The notes beneath the pieces are model-generated. The model had not been told where the DNA came from, made no database searches, and saw only the letters and a list, made by a program, of their open reading frames with translations. Position numbers and translations under genes: made by a program. From Callorhinus ursinus (lineage: Eukaryota > Chordata > Mammalia > Carnivora > Otariidae), in the NCBI RefSeq assembly GCF_003265705.1, contig NW_020312827.1, forward strand, positions 21,395,270 to 21,459,269: a stretch of 64,000 nucleotides of DNA. Reading direction: 5' to 3'. Each line of letters starts with the position of its first letter. Position 1 is the first letter of the stretch. Shown one piece after another: positions 22,411-33,539 of the stretch.

Positions 22411-23637
22411 GTAATTCACTTACCATAAAATTCACCTGTATAAAGTTCAATATTCAGTGTTTTTTAGCACTATTACACATGCTATAATTGTGTCCCTATA
22501 GGTTTTCCTATTCTGGACATTTAACATAAACAAAGTCATAAATATGTGGTTTTTGTGACTAGCTTCTTTCACTTAATCTAATGTTTTTGAAGGTCATCCA
22601 TGTTGTAGCCCGTATTAGTACTTCATTCCTTTTTATTGCTGAATAGTATTCCACTGGATAGATATACCACATTTTATTTATCCATTCATCAGTTGATGAG
22701 CATTTGGATTGTTTCCACTTTGGGGCTATTATGAATAATAATACTGATATGAATATCTGTGTATAAGTTTTTGTGTGGACATTGGTTTTGTTTCTCTTAG
22801 ATATGGCTAGGAGTGGAATTTCCAGATTATATGGTAACTCTGTGTTTAACATTTTAGGAGCTGCCCAAGTGGTTTTCCAAACTGGCTGCACTATTTTACA
22901 TTTCTACCAGCAATGTACAAGGGCTCCAATTTCTCCAAATCCTCATCATCATTTCTTGTCTATTTGTATTATATTCACCCTAGTGGATGTGAAGTAGTTT
23001 CTCATTGTGATTTTGATTTTCATCTTCCTGATAACTAATGATGTTTGGTATCTTTTCATGTGTTTATTGGCTATTTGTACACTTTATTTGAAGAACTATT
23101 CAGATTCCTAGCCCATTTGTTTGTTGGGTTATTTTTCTTCTTATTGTTTTGTTTTAAGAGATCATTTTTATATATTCTAGATAAAAGTCCCTTTTAATAT
23201 ATACACTTAGCAAATATTTTCTCCCATTCTTGGGATACCTTGGTGGTATCTTTTGAAGTGCCTCAAAGGCAAAAGTTTTGATTGTGGTGAATACCAACTT
23301 ACTCAGTTTTTCTTTTGCTACTTGTGCTTGTGAAGTAATATCTAATAAATTATTGTAAACCCAAGGTCACAGAAGTTTATTCCTTTTTTCTTTCTAAGAG
23401 TTTTATAGTTTTTAAAACCTATTTTTATGTTGTCTATTACATTTAGGTAATGTGATTCAGTTTGGTCTCTGATCCACTTTGAGCTAATTTTTATATATGA
23501 TGTGAGGCAGATATTCGACTTCATTCTTTTGCATGCGGGTATCCAGTTGTCCCAGAACAATTTGTTGGAAGGACTATTCTTTCCTCTGTTGAACTGTTTG
23601 GCATCTTTGTTGAAAATCAGTTGACCATAAATATTTA
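22411..23637 (-). mobile_element. L1 LINE ORF2 3' part and 3' UTR, antisense (part 2)
   Basis: On the minus strand this reads from ORF2 into the 3' UTR. Recognisable antisense blocks are 'tttttattgctgaatagtat', 'tttatttatccattcatcag', 'attctagataaaagtccctt', 'atccactttgagctaatttt' and 'gggtatccagttgtcccaga'. It is 5'-truncated near 23637, at 'gaaaatcagttgaccataaa'. About 1.2 kb is left. It is an old (L1M-type) copy, with frameshifts throughout. Confidence 0.9.
22559..22891 (-). pseudogene. L1 ORF2 protein C-terminus remnant
   Basis: A 110-codon minus-strand frame reads the end of L1 ORF2p: 'CSSTDEWINKMWYIYPVEYY' is the conserved C-terminal block, followed by 'SAIKRNEVL'. The upstream reverse-transcriptase domain is in other, broken frames, so it is not functional. 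It is part of the antisense L1 around 22.1-23.6 kb. Confidence 0.85.
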
Positions 23638-23639
23638 TC

Positions 23640-24183
23640 TACTGACAGTTTCTAGTTTTACATGAGAAGAGAGCCTAGAACTAAGTTTTGGGGAATTCCA
23701 TAATTTCCTGGAGAGGTGAGCAGGAGGAGTTCGGGAAGTTGAGAAGAGATAGAGATGTGTATGGTAGGAGGAAACAGGAGATTATAGTGTCCTGAAATCA
23801 ATAGGAGAGAATGTTTCCAGCAGAAAGGAGTGTGCTGAATACCATAGAGAAGTCAGATAAATATAGCAAGACCAATTAAATTTGATGACATTTGGTGACC
23901 TTGGCAAGAACCATTTCAGGGTATTTGTGGTAGAGTGGAGGACAAGATTCTGAAGAACTAATAAAACAGAGAAAGTTACTAAATTAGAAGTAGTGTTTGG
24001 TGAATAAAAACAGAGAGGTATCTGGTGGGGGAAGTTAAAGGAGTTTTTGTCTTTTTAAAAGAAGAGAAAGTTGAGAATGTTTAAATGTTGATAGCAAAGA
24101 GGCCACAGAGAGAAAAATGATGATGATGAATTAATGATGTGGGGCAGTCCATATGATTAGGTTCTCAAGAAGGGAGTACTGTT
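23640..24183 (-). mobile_element. L2 LINE ORF2 segment, antisense (part 3)
   Basis: 'gggaattccataatttcctg', 'gaggaaacaggagattatag', 'tgatgacatttggtgacctt' and 'ggcaagaaccatttcagggt' match the antisense of L2 ORF2 upstream of the segments at 21.3-21.8 kb. The consensus order continues across the intervening L1, so all are probably one L2 insertion. Confidence 0.8.
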
Positions 24184-24363
24184 GGGGCACCTGGGTGGCT
24201 CAGTCAGTTAATCGTCTCACTCCTGATTTCGGCTCAGGCCATGATCTCAGGGCTGTGAGATCAAGCCCCACATTGAGCCCCATGTTGGGCTCCACGATGG
24301 ACATAGAGCCTGCTTAGGATTCTCCATCTCCTATACCACCCCCCCCAAAAAAAAGAAAGAAAA
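24184..24363 (+). mobile_element. SINEC (older subfamily) with imperfect 17-base TSD
   Basis: Plus-strand carnivore SINE. The head 'ggggcacctgggtggctcag' starts it, then 'tcctgatttcggctcaggcc', 'tgatctcagggctgtgagat', a short C-run (about 24341-24348) and an A-rich tail. Flanks 'aagaagggagtactgtt' (24167-24183) and 'aagaagagaggactatt' (24364-24380) are target duplications with three mismatches. It lies within the antisense L2. Confidence 0.92.
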
Positions 24364-24380
24364 AAGAAGAGAGGACTATT

Positions 24381-24800
24381 AAAAGATCCAAAGGAGAGGT
24401 AAAAGAATTATCTTCTTAAATAAAGAGATCATCCATTCTTCATTGTGGAAGGATACAACATGTGTTGATGCACTCTTTTAGGTTTGCCGTTTGTGAAGGT
24501 TTGGGTTTTCCCTGTGAAGCAGGAGGACGAAGTCACTGACTGAAAAGCCTTTGGTAGGTGAGAGGGTGCTGGAGATTTAAGGAGAGTAGAGAGTTGGGCA
24601 TACTACTTGTGAAGAATGGAAGAGGGAGTCAACAAAAGAGACATCGCAGTATTGCTGGATGGTATTGAGAGCTTGGTGTTTGTGTGTGCAGGAGGGGATT
24701 ATTGAGGGAGAGGCAAGCAAGTGATGTGATGGATCCTAAATGCAGATGACTGGGGCAATAAACCTAACGTGAAGAAGGCTAAGGTCACTTCCAACTCCTT
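24381..24800 (-). mobile_element. L2 LINE, antisense (part 4), tentative
   Basis: Purine-rich sequence such as 'ggtaggtgagagggtgctgg' and 'gaggggattattgagggaga' resembles the antisense 5' part of L2 ORF2, which continues the preceding segment. Divergence is too high to fix the end. Confidence 0.45.
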
Positions 24801-25879
24801 CTTGTTTCCAAGAGGAGGCTAAATTTAGTAAAATCATCTTCCATGGAGGTATTTGAGAAGGACTTGGTTGTCATGAGTGACAATTGCCAAATGTTCATCT
24901 TTATTTTCCCTCAAGACGAGACAGTGTTTCCAGTTCTGTTCTGTTTATAAAGAAAGAGCCAAGGACAGTTTTGTAGAACAAGGATTCTTACCTTGGTTTC
25001 CTCCTCCAGCTGCCTGGTGCTAACAGCTTGGAGTATTTTCTTACAGTCATATGATTGGTAACTACAATTCAGAGTAAGACTCCAGACAGGAATTTGTGCC
25101 GACCAATTAGAAAAGGTCATTGCACTAATCCTAAACTGGAATGGGGGTAGGGAGAGATGCAACTGGCAAGGCTAATTTTGTCATGTGGCATGCAAGGGCA
25201 TGTGGCAAGCCAGTGGTCCCCACCTTATCTTGGCTAAGAGCCTATAATCCTTGGTTATGATCAGATGTATGGGGAAGGAAGCACTCACACTAAAAATCAC
25301 CATGAAGTTAACTGTATTCAAGACCAAGCCTTCAAGTTTCCCTAGCCATAAAGAATTCCAGAATGCCATGGCAGCCTTGCTGAATTACCCTCCTCCTCAT
25401 TGCCTGGTGAGACTTTGTGTGTGTGTACCTTGGCAACCTCAGTTACCCTGTGACATGTTGCAGTGGGAACATTTATCACATTATGTGCTGAGAAAAGTAA
25501 AAGAAACGGGAGTTGGCTGAACTGAACAAAGTAAAGCAGGGATTGTTGATCAAGGAGTCAAATTGCTAACTCTCAGATAATACCCATGTGTCGAACGCAT
25601 TTGTCACTAGATTAAAATATTAGGTGTGTTTTTCTCTCTATGTGTGTTAAAGAAAATTATTTGTCTTAAAATGTTGTAAAGAGACTTGCTTAGTGACAGG
25701 GTATAAATCAACACATGTGGTAGAAAATCAGAATGTATATTAATTAATATTAATCTCCTGTGCTTTTTAAATGCCCAGTATTTAGAAGTAACACAAGCTC
25801 ATTTTTGATTAGGAGATTTGGAAACATTTTACTTTCGAGTAATTGACTCAGGGTAATAATAGTTGAAAGCAATTCTACT
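24801..25879. other. unrecognised non-coding sequence
   Basis: About 1.1 kb with no repeat or gene recognised. Frames at 24911-25520 on both strands are under 90 codons and resemble nothing. Confidence 0.4.
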
Positions 25880-26145
25880 CGGTCATGGTAATAATAATGA
25901 TAATGGTAATAATTTTTATAGCTACTGTTTATTACTTTCTGTGAGGTACTGTGGTAAGCACTTTAAATACACTGTATCATCTAAGCCACACAACAACCTT
26001 ATAAGCTGGTACTGTTATTTTATGGTAATTATTTTACAGAAGTCTTGTTTAACCAGCCAGAAAACTGGGCACTACTGAATGTCAGGCTAGAATTCACACC
26101 AGGGTATTTTTGTCTCTAGAGTCTATGCTCTGCTATATTCTGCCC
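25880..26145 (-). mobile_element. MIR SINE
   Basis: Minus-strand MIR: 'taataatgataatggtaata', 'ggtaagcactttaaatacac', 'cacacaacaaccttataagc', the core remnant 'attattttacagaagtct', and head remnant 'ggctagaattcacaccaggg'. It ends in 'tctatgctctgctatattct'. Confidence 0.82.
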
Positions 26146-26164
26146 TTTCCTCTGTGAGCTTACA

Positions 26165-26330
26165 ATCTCTGTACCTCAGTTTCCTCTGTATAAAATAAGA
26201 CTAATTAATAGCATTAATCTCTTTGGGATTTAAGGATTGCATGAGACAATACATGTAAAATTCTGATAACAATGCCAAGTATGTAGAAAATACTCAAGCA
26301 CATGTTAGTTGCATGACTGCACTAAAGTAA
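26165..26330 (+). mobile_element. MIR SINE 3' half
   Basis: Plus-strand MIR: 'ctgtacctcagtttcctctg', 'gattgcatgagacaatacat' and tail 'gtagaaaatactcaagca'. It lies head to head with the previous MIR. The head is missing. Confidence 0.78.
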
Positions 26331-26815
26331 ATAATGTATCTATTAGAAGTTTTGCTGCTTGTGTTGTCTGTCCTGATAATCTGTCAGTTTGCACTTTGAA
26401 CTGCTTCTCTTGCAGTAGATTTTCTTGCAGTAAGAGCACTGACCTAGCCACAAACTCTTTCTTGGGATCAAAAGCTCAGATCAACTAGCTGTTGTGTGGG
26501 GCTACAGTTATAAAAATAGAATAAAGTAAAGCCTAAATGGCCCATAAGGGAACCACATTCATAGCTGCAGTTTTATAACAATATGCTGTATTCAGCCAAA
26601 AAAAAAAAAGCCTATAAAAAGAATGGTGTTTAGCAACAGGCTCTTTGAGAAGTATCTGGTTAGTTAAAACCACAGCTTTCTAAAGTGGGTTAGCAAAATC
26701 AGGGCCATCATAAAAAAACCTGTGAGCATGCGTTCCTGGAGGATTTGTAGGATGTGAGGTCATCTGCTTCATCTTTGTTTTACCATGTTTAGGAAGTTAC
26801 CATTTCAAATCTTAC
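26331..26815. other. unrecognised non-coding sequence
   Basis: Nothing recognised apart from an A-run near 26600-26610. Confidence 0.45.
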
Positions 26816-27180
26816 TTGGGAATACTACTCAGCAACAAAGAAGCAGGAATTATTGATACATGATACAATATGGATGAGTTTTAAAATAATTATGCCCAGG
26901 GCAAGAAGTCAGACAAAAATAGGGCAGTCTGTATGATTCCATTTATATACAATTCTAGAAAATGAAAATTAATCTACAGTGACCCAAAGTAAGTCAGTAG
27001 TTGCCTTGATGCAGGGTGGGGGTGGGGGAGCATTATAAAGAGGCATAAAGAAACTTATGGAGGGTGATGGTTTCACAAGTGTGTCAAACTGGTCAAAACT
27101 TACCAAAACTTATCAAACTGTACACTTTGAATATGTGTTTATTATACTTCAACTACACCTCAATAAAGCTGTTTAAAAAA
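26816..27180 (+). mobile_element. L1 LINE 3' end, sense, 5'-truncated
   Basis: Sense L1M-type 3' end. It starts in the last codons of ORF2 ('gggaatactactcagcaaca') and continues with 'gtatgattccatttatatac', 'gattccattt' context, 'ggtggggga', 'tgatggtttcacaagtgtgt' and 'aaactgtacactttgaatat', ending at 'ctcaataaagctgtttaaaa'. Confidence 0.9.
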
Positions 27181-27258
27181 TTTCATAGGATACTTTAAAA
27201 GATTCTTTTTTAAAATTGTAACTTTATTATTTTTTCCTTAAATCGATTGTCAATTCTT

Positions 27259-27457
27259 TTTTTTTAAAGATTTTATTTATTTACTTGAGAGAGAGAGAGA
27301 GACAGAGATAGTGACAGAGAACACGAGCTGGGTGGAGAGGGAGGAGAAGGCTCTCCGCTGAGCAGGGAGCCCGAAGTGGGGCTCCATCCCAGGACCCTGG
27401 GATCATGACCTGAGCTGAAGGCAGATACTTAACTAATTGAGCCACCCAGGCACCCCC
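27259..27457 (-). mobile_element. SINEC (younger subfamily) with 13-base TSD
   Basis: Minus-strand carnivore SINE: tail 'aaagattttatttatttact', (GA)n, body 'ccctgggatcatgacctgag' and head 'gccacccaggcacccc'. Flanks 'attgtcaattctt' (27246-27258) and 'attgtagattctt' (27458-27470) form a target duplication with two mismatches. Confidence 0.93.
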
Positions 27458-27619
27458 ATTGTAGATTCTTATTTGAAGAATTTTGTGTTTTCTGGTAACC
27501 TCAAACTTCTGCATTGATGTTAGAATTAGCTATCAGATTTCACTTACTCACTTATACACACATTTGTACCCTCCAACCCCCATACACATACACACACAAA
27601 CCTGTTAACACTTTGATGA

Positions 27620-28440
27620 ACTGCACTGAAAGTATACATTAATTTTGGAAGAAAAGACATTTTTATGATATTGAGTATCCTGAACCATGAATATGGTATA
27701 TCTCCATTTATTTAGGTCTCCTTTGTCTTTCAACAATTTTACAATTTTTTTCCATAGGTCTTGTATGTTTCTAAATATTTATAATTGTATTACTATTGAA
27801 AGGATATTATTTTTTTAAAATAATTTTTCTGTTGAAAGTTTATAAAAATGCATTTGGTTTTTATACACTGATTTTTAGTCCAGTAATCTTTTATTAATCC
27901 ATATAGATGATCTTAAAGAATTCAGATGATCTATGTAGCCAATGATAGCATCTGTCAATATTAAGAGTATTTACACATTTTTTGCTGATTCTCATGACTT
28001 TCATTTCTTTCTCTTGCCTCAATGTTTGGCATGGTTTCTTTAATATAATGATGAATATAAATGGTGATTATTTCTTTTCTTCTTACTCTTATTCCTAATC
28101 TTAAAGGAAATTATTTCAGTACTTTATCATTGAGTATGAGTTTACTTTGTAGGAAGATTTTAAATCACAGATTCAATTTTAAAAAAGTTATAGGACTATT
28201 AATTTTCTGTTTCTTCATTAGTCAATTTTACTAAGTTACATTTTCCTAGGAGTTTTTTTCAAATTTGTTGGCATAAAGTTGGTCATGAAAATCTTTTACT
28301 ATTTTGAAATATCTGCAGCATTTTAACTTATATCTATTTTATTCCTAATTTTGCTTATGAAAGCATTGTTTTTTCTTGACAAATGAGTTTTTTGTCAATT
28401 TTAAAACTTTATCAGAACTTTTGACTTATGTTAAAGTCTT
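27620..28440 (-). mobile_element. ancient L1 ORF2 segment, antisense
   Basis: Antisense blocks in L1 order: 'tccatttatttaggtctcct', 'tttcaacaattttac', 'tcataggtcttg'-like bases near 27752, 'gatgaatataaatggtgat', 'atcattgagtatgagtttac' and 'aaatttgttggcataaagtt'. Strongly diverged (L1M4/L1ME-like) and 3'-truncated. No frame is left. Confidence 0.7.
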
Positions 28441-28589
28441 ATAAGTTTATAAGAATTAATAAAATCAAGTTTATAAGAATTTTCCAATTGTAGAAGTAAC
28501 TTTTTATTTGCAATTATTTCTATTTTATTTGTGTTCTAAATCTGAACTAATATTTTTTTGCCATCTCTCCTATTGTGGATAAACTGTGC

Positions 28590-29325
28590 TCAGAGCTAAG
28601 TCTGACTTCTTCATTTGTGCATTACATTTTATTCTTTTCTCCTACTCAAAGACACTGGCCTGCCAATGCTCCTCTTTCCCTGCATCATCGCATTTCCCCC
28701 TTGTTATTGGAACATTTCCATCAATGTAAAATATGCCATTATTTTTGCATCTTACAACAATAACAACAAACAGCATCCTCTTGACTTCACTGTTTTTTTC
28801 CACCTGCTGCCCTATTTCTGTTCTTCTGCAGCAAAACTCTTTTAAAAAGCTGTCTGCACTTGCTGTTACCAATGTGTCTTCTCATTTTTTTTTCTTGAAC
28901 CCAGTCAGATCAGGCTTCTGCACCAATCACTGCTCTGAAACTCCTTTCTTCTGGTCACCACATTGCTGAAATCTTGTTGCCATCTCTTGGTCCTTTTCTT
29001 AGTTGCCTGAATAGTAGCATTTGACACAGCTTGCTTATTCTCTCCTTTGAAACACTTTTCTTCCCTTGGCTTCCAGTACACCACATCCAGTTGGAACCTC
29101 CACTGTATTTCTGGCTACTGCCTCTCAGTCTCTTTTGCTAGTTCCTTCTCCTATCATCACTGTCTAAAATTTTAACCCTTGGATTAAAATGGCTTAATCT
29201 TTGGACTTTGGACTTTCTTTTATCTACACCACTTTTTGGTGATATCATCTAGTATCTTGTCTCTAAATATCATCTATATTCTAATGACTCCAAATTACAT
29301 CTCCATCTTACATCTTTCTCCAGCA
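28590..29325 (+). mobile_element. L2 LINE reverse-transcriptase region, sense
   Basis: Sense L2 ORF2. 'tgaacccagtcagatcaggc' and 'ctctgaaactcctttcttct' are followed by 'gtagcatttgacacagcttg', 'tgaaacacttttcttccctt', 'ggcttccagtacaccacatc', 'aatatcatctatattctaat' and 'gactccaaattacatctcca'. 'ctatattctaatgactccaa' is the decayed DNA for the YADD reverse-transcriptase active-site region: the GCTGAT of the motif reads 'tctaat', so the catalytic motif is lost. Many frameshifts. Confidence 0.85.
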
Positions 29326-30739
29326 CACCGTGGTTAACTCCACTTTCTATGTGACCACCATGAACCTTCAATATGGCTGGTGGACAAAGTGGCATTTAGG
29401 GATTTTAGAAGTCAAAACCAGTTCAAAGCCAGTGCCTAATAACTCCTGAAATATCTGGGTATTTATTTTTCCTATAGTACAGTCATACTAATAAATGCCT
29501 ACAGTGGAAAAGGCTCAAGAAATATTTATAGTATATATACATGGCAGTGTAGCAGGCTGTACCTGCAAATGAAACTAGCTTCTCCCTTTAATGAAGGGGT
29601 TCTGGACTTACATATGGAAACTGGGAGAGAGGCATTGTGTCAACTCATGTCTGGTTTCTAACAGCCTGAAAATTATTATTTTATAGATCAAGTAACATTT
29701 TAGTGAGCTATCTATGTATTTCATCCCTAGAGATACTGTAATGAATTTGCCACTGCCAAAGATACCTGCAAGACAAAGTATACCAACTACCAGTTTATTC
29801 CTTCTCCCCATTATGGTAAACGTATCCACATTGCCTCTCTCAGTTAGGCACTGACACTTGGCCTCTCCAACTGTAGGATCCCATTGAAAATCAGGAGAAC
29901 ATCTCAACAGCAGCATCTTCCATTTTCATACCTTTCCTACAAATAACAGCAATCAGAGGGCTTTCCCAAGATTCTGGTTCTCCCCTCACCAATGTACAGT
30001 GAGTGTCCTTTAATCTCTCTCAGTGAATGTAGCACCAGTTGAGGGTAGTAGTGAGGTGGAAATGTAGGTCACATATGATAAATCTGCTCTAACATTCTTA
30101 TCTCCTCAAGCCTTTTGGATCTGTTCTGCATTTTGCCAGGGATGTTCTGCCATCTCATTAAATGCAGGTTATCAAAAAGTCAAGGGTTACTCAACCAGAA
30201 TAAGCTATTAGAACCACTTCCAGTCAACACATTAAGTCCATCAACACTTATCGATACATCAAAATCAATAAATTTGGTGCTTTCCAGAATTCTATTCCAT
30301 CGTCCTTGGTCTAACATCCTTAGAATCCACTTGGAGTATTCCCTACCTTCTCCCTGCAATTGTTCTGATGCACACAGAGAATCCATCTCACCACAGTCCT
30401 TGTTACTATAATGCCACAGTAGCTGAAAGGCCATAGCCATTTAGTTTCCCAAGGACCTGCTTCAGTGGGCATCTTACCACAATCAATCACACATAATGCT
30501 TTGATTAATCATATGCCAGTGCGTGTCATGGATCACCAACAATCCATTTCCCATTAGCAAGGAGCTCGACACTCATGCAAACCCACAAAATGACCAAATT
30601 GACCCCAATATACTATGTTTGATAGTCTGCTTCACAGGACTCTTCCTAGTACCAGTATCTTTATGTCAGGGTCCATCAAAAAGAAAACATAGCAGTGTTT
30701 TGAGCAGAAATGAATTGATTGAATGAATTAGTAACTATG
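29326..30739. other. unrecognised sequence, possibly an old retroelement
   Basis: About 1.4 kb that I cannot assign. Its texture (balanced base composition, frames of 98 and 102 codons with no protein resemblance) and the phrase 'gagcagaaatgaattgattg' near 30702 suggest an old dispersed element. No family is claimed. Confidence 0.35.
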
Positions 30740-30830
30740 ACTAAAATTAGTATCTATGTGTGAGAAAAAGAAAAAGAGTGAAAAAGAGAGAGATAATGAG
30801 GGGGACAGAGAGAACACTAGGGTGTCTCAG
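30740..30830. repeat. purine-rich low-complexity tract
   Basis: GA-rich sequence ('aaaaagaaaaagagtgaaaa', 'agagagagataatgaggggg') of about 70-90 bases. Confidence 0.65.
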
Positions 30831-31227
30831 AGGTAACAACTGCTGGAAGTGGCCATTCCCTTAGGGTTGGGAGAGAGCAAGAGGGAGATGTTGGAAATTT
30901 TAAACACTGGGAGCTGGGAGGAAGGGCCTGTGGTCCTGGAAGACAGGTTTCTGACTAAGTCGCTGTGCTTAGCTGGTGCTGATATCCTTAATGGGGGGAG
31001 GTGGGTGATAAGGATGTTTCTACCAATATTGGAATAATTAAAACTAGATTCAGCTGCTGTTACTGAAAGGGTCTGCTGCTACCAAGGTGAAAGCATTGCT
31101 AGGGGGATGCTCACAGAAGAACGAACAGGCAGGACGCAAATACGAAACCTACAGCAAACAATTTGTGATAATTTGAGGCTCATTCTTATCTTGCAATCAA
31201 ACTACACTCCAAAAAGTTATAGCATAG
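30831..31227. other. unrecognised non-coding sequence
   Basis: Nothing recognised. It may belong to the same unassigned element as 29.3-30.7 kb. Confidence 0.35.
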
Positions 31228-31241
31228 AAAATCACTGGCAG

Positions 31242-31452
31242 TGGGACGCCTGGGTGGCTCAGTTGGTTAAGCGTCTGCCTTCGGCTGAGGTCATGGCCCT
31301 AGGGTCCTGGGATCAAGCCCTGAGTCGGGCTCCCTGCTCAGCGGGAAGCCTGCTTCTCCCTCTCCCTCTGCCTAAGGCTCCCCCGACATGTCCTCTCTCT
31401 CTCTTTCTCTCTCTCTCTCTCTGACAAATAAATAAATAAAATCTTAGGGGAA
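31242..31452 (+). mobile_element. SINEC (younger subfamily) with 14-base TSD
   Basis: Plus-strand carnivore SINE: head 'gacgcctgggtggctcagtt', body 'cttcggctgaggtcatggcc' and 'gggtcctgggatcaagccct', a (CT)n stretch, and tail 'aataaataaataaaatctta'. Flanks 'aaaatcactggcag' (31228-31241) and 'aaaatcactggtag' (31453-31466) differ at one base. A 105-codon plus-strand frame here is only the SINE read through. Confidence 0.95.
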
Positions 31453-31466
31453 AAAATCACTGGTAG

Positions 31467-31984
31467 GACCTCATAAAGATTAAATTCCTAAAAAAGAAGA
31501 GAAAATAGCACACATACAATATAGACACAAGAGTGAATACCTTTCCATCTGTCTCACTTTGTGGGCATGGTGTAAGAGCAAAACATTTGTATGTACACAT
31601 ATGTATACAAGTGAAATGTTTGGGTTCATCCTTATGGTCACACAATTTAAATTTGTTTCCATAATTTCTTTCTTAAGAAGAAACTGTCAAGAAAATTAGT
31701 GAGAGTATAATGTCAAAATATCATCTTTGATGTGTATTTATTTGGTATATTTTTGAGTGAAAAAGATGTTATTCTGAAAACGAAGGAGCTGTTCAAAATG
31801 TGGCTTAATTTTTCAAGAGCTATAATGGTGAAGAGTGGCTGAATGTATAGTTATTATGTAAGATAAATTTTCACTTGAGATTTAAGTGTGACTCCTGGAA
31901 AGGAAGAAAAGCTGCCTAATTTTCAAGCCACGAATTGGTTGATCTTGAAAATTTTAAGGGAAGTCCTACAAAATTGTTTACTAA
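31467..31984. other. unrecognised AT-rich sequence
   Basis: No repeat or gene recognised. Confidence 0.4.
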
Positions 31985-32975
31985 TGTGAATTGAGCAGTG
32001 TCATAGGATGCCTGGCCAGTGCACAAAAATCAGTGTATTTCTATATGTAAGCAAGAAGCAACTGGAGACTGAGATGTAAAAAGTATCATTTGTAATAGCA
32101 ATAAAAGTCTGAAATACTTATGAATAAATTTATAAAATATGGGCAAGGCACACACTTTAAACCATGATGCAGTGTAAATCACAATATTTGCTGAAAAGTA
32201 GTAAATATAATGTTAATATTAATTTAGTAATTAATCAAACTCACATTAAATTAATATGTTAATATTTGGTATAACAAATCATATTCTGTAATAGGAAACA
32301 TTGTGTCTCATGAGAAAATTGTTATCAGAGGAATGTAAAATAAAACCACAAGTAAATACTATACAGGTACAAAACAATGGCTAAAATAAAAAATACTGCT
32401 AATACCAAGTGCTGACGAGGATGTGGAATAACTGAAACGCTCACACGTTGCTTGTGAGAATGAAAAGTGGTTACAGCCACTTTGGCAAACAACGTTGTAG
32501 GTCCCTATAGAATTAAACATACACCCACCACATAAACCACCAGTCCCACTCCTAAGGTATCCAAAGAAATGAAAACATATGTCCCCACAATTATTTGTAC
32601 AGAAATATTCATAGAAACTTTGCCCATAATAGCCAAGAGCTAGAAATAAATCAAATGCCCTCAAAAGCATTATGCTAAATAAAAGAAGCCAAGCACAGAA
32701 CACTGTATGATTGCACGTATAGGAAATTCTAGAAAACTATAGAAACTATAGTCAAAACTATAGAAAGCAGACCTGTAGGTTTTAGGGTCTGGAGTTGGGA
32801 GAGAGGATTAACTGCGACAGGAGAACTTTTTGTTGTGACAGAAATACGCTGTGTTGTGATTATGTGTGGTATTTATACAACTGTGTGCATTTATCCATTC
32901 TCATCAGATTGCTCATTTAAGATTTGTAAATGTTATTGTATGTAAATTGCACCCCAAAAAGCTGATTTTTAAGTA
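31985..32975 (+). mobile_element. ancient L1 ORF2 3' part and 3' UTR, sense
   Basis: Sense L1 blocks in order: 'cagtgtatttctatatgtaa', 'gaggatgtggaataactgaa', 'agccactttggcaaacaacg', 'tattcatagaaactttgccc', 'tgtatgattgcacgtatagg' and 'aattgcaccccaaaaagctg'. An AT-rich part near 32200-32290 is less clear. All frames are broken, and the 114-codon frame at 32359-32703 runs antisense to it. Confidence 0.82.
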
Positions 32976-33539
32976 TTTTCAAAAGGAAAGTAAATTGTCT
33001 TTCATGAAAGTGAGAGTAATGTACACTTTCACAAGGAATGCAGCCTCATGCATCTCTTTACTTTCTGAGGAAGCAAAGTGAGAAAGAAGGGAACTCTCAC
33101 ATTTCCCCTTAGCTTAGGGGAATATAACCATGAAATGTAATTTAATTGTGTTCATTCTCCAAGGAAGTAAGGCTATCTTCAAGCATGATTTTTTTGTGCG
33201 CTTTTGGAACATGTCGCAGACTCTTTATTAAAATCTCTTATTAAAAATATTGTTGGTTTTCTTCTCACTTGGTATTTTGTAACTGGATGTCATTTATTAG
33301 TGAATATGCAGATATTCTGTGTGTTGTCACTGAGGAAAGCATATTCTCTAAAAAAAATGCTCCATTCTATTGCTTCAAAATGCACATGTTGGAAATGAAG
33401 AAAGTACACCTTGTTTTATTTTGTTGTTATGATTATGAAGTTTGGGTAAGCCTTTAAATTTATCATATGATCTCTGAGAGGAACGCTTATTTTAAAAGAT
33501 GAGTGGATTTGCCTAGCTTTATAAGCTATGCTAGAATTT
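32976..33539. other. unrecognised non-coding sequence
   Basis: Nothing recognised. Confidence 0.45.

Noticed and set aside
24184..24260. tRNA-like A and B boxes in SINEC and MIR heads
   Set aside because: They are the tRNA-derived promoters of the SINEs. No cloverleaf with intact acceptor and anticodon arms can be read, so no tRNA gene is called.
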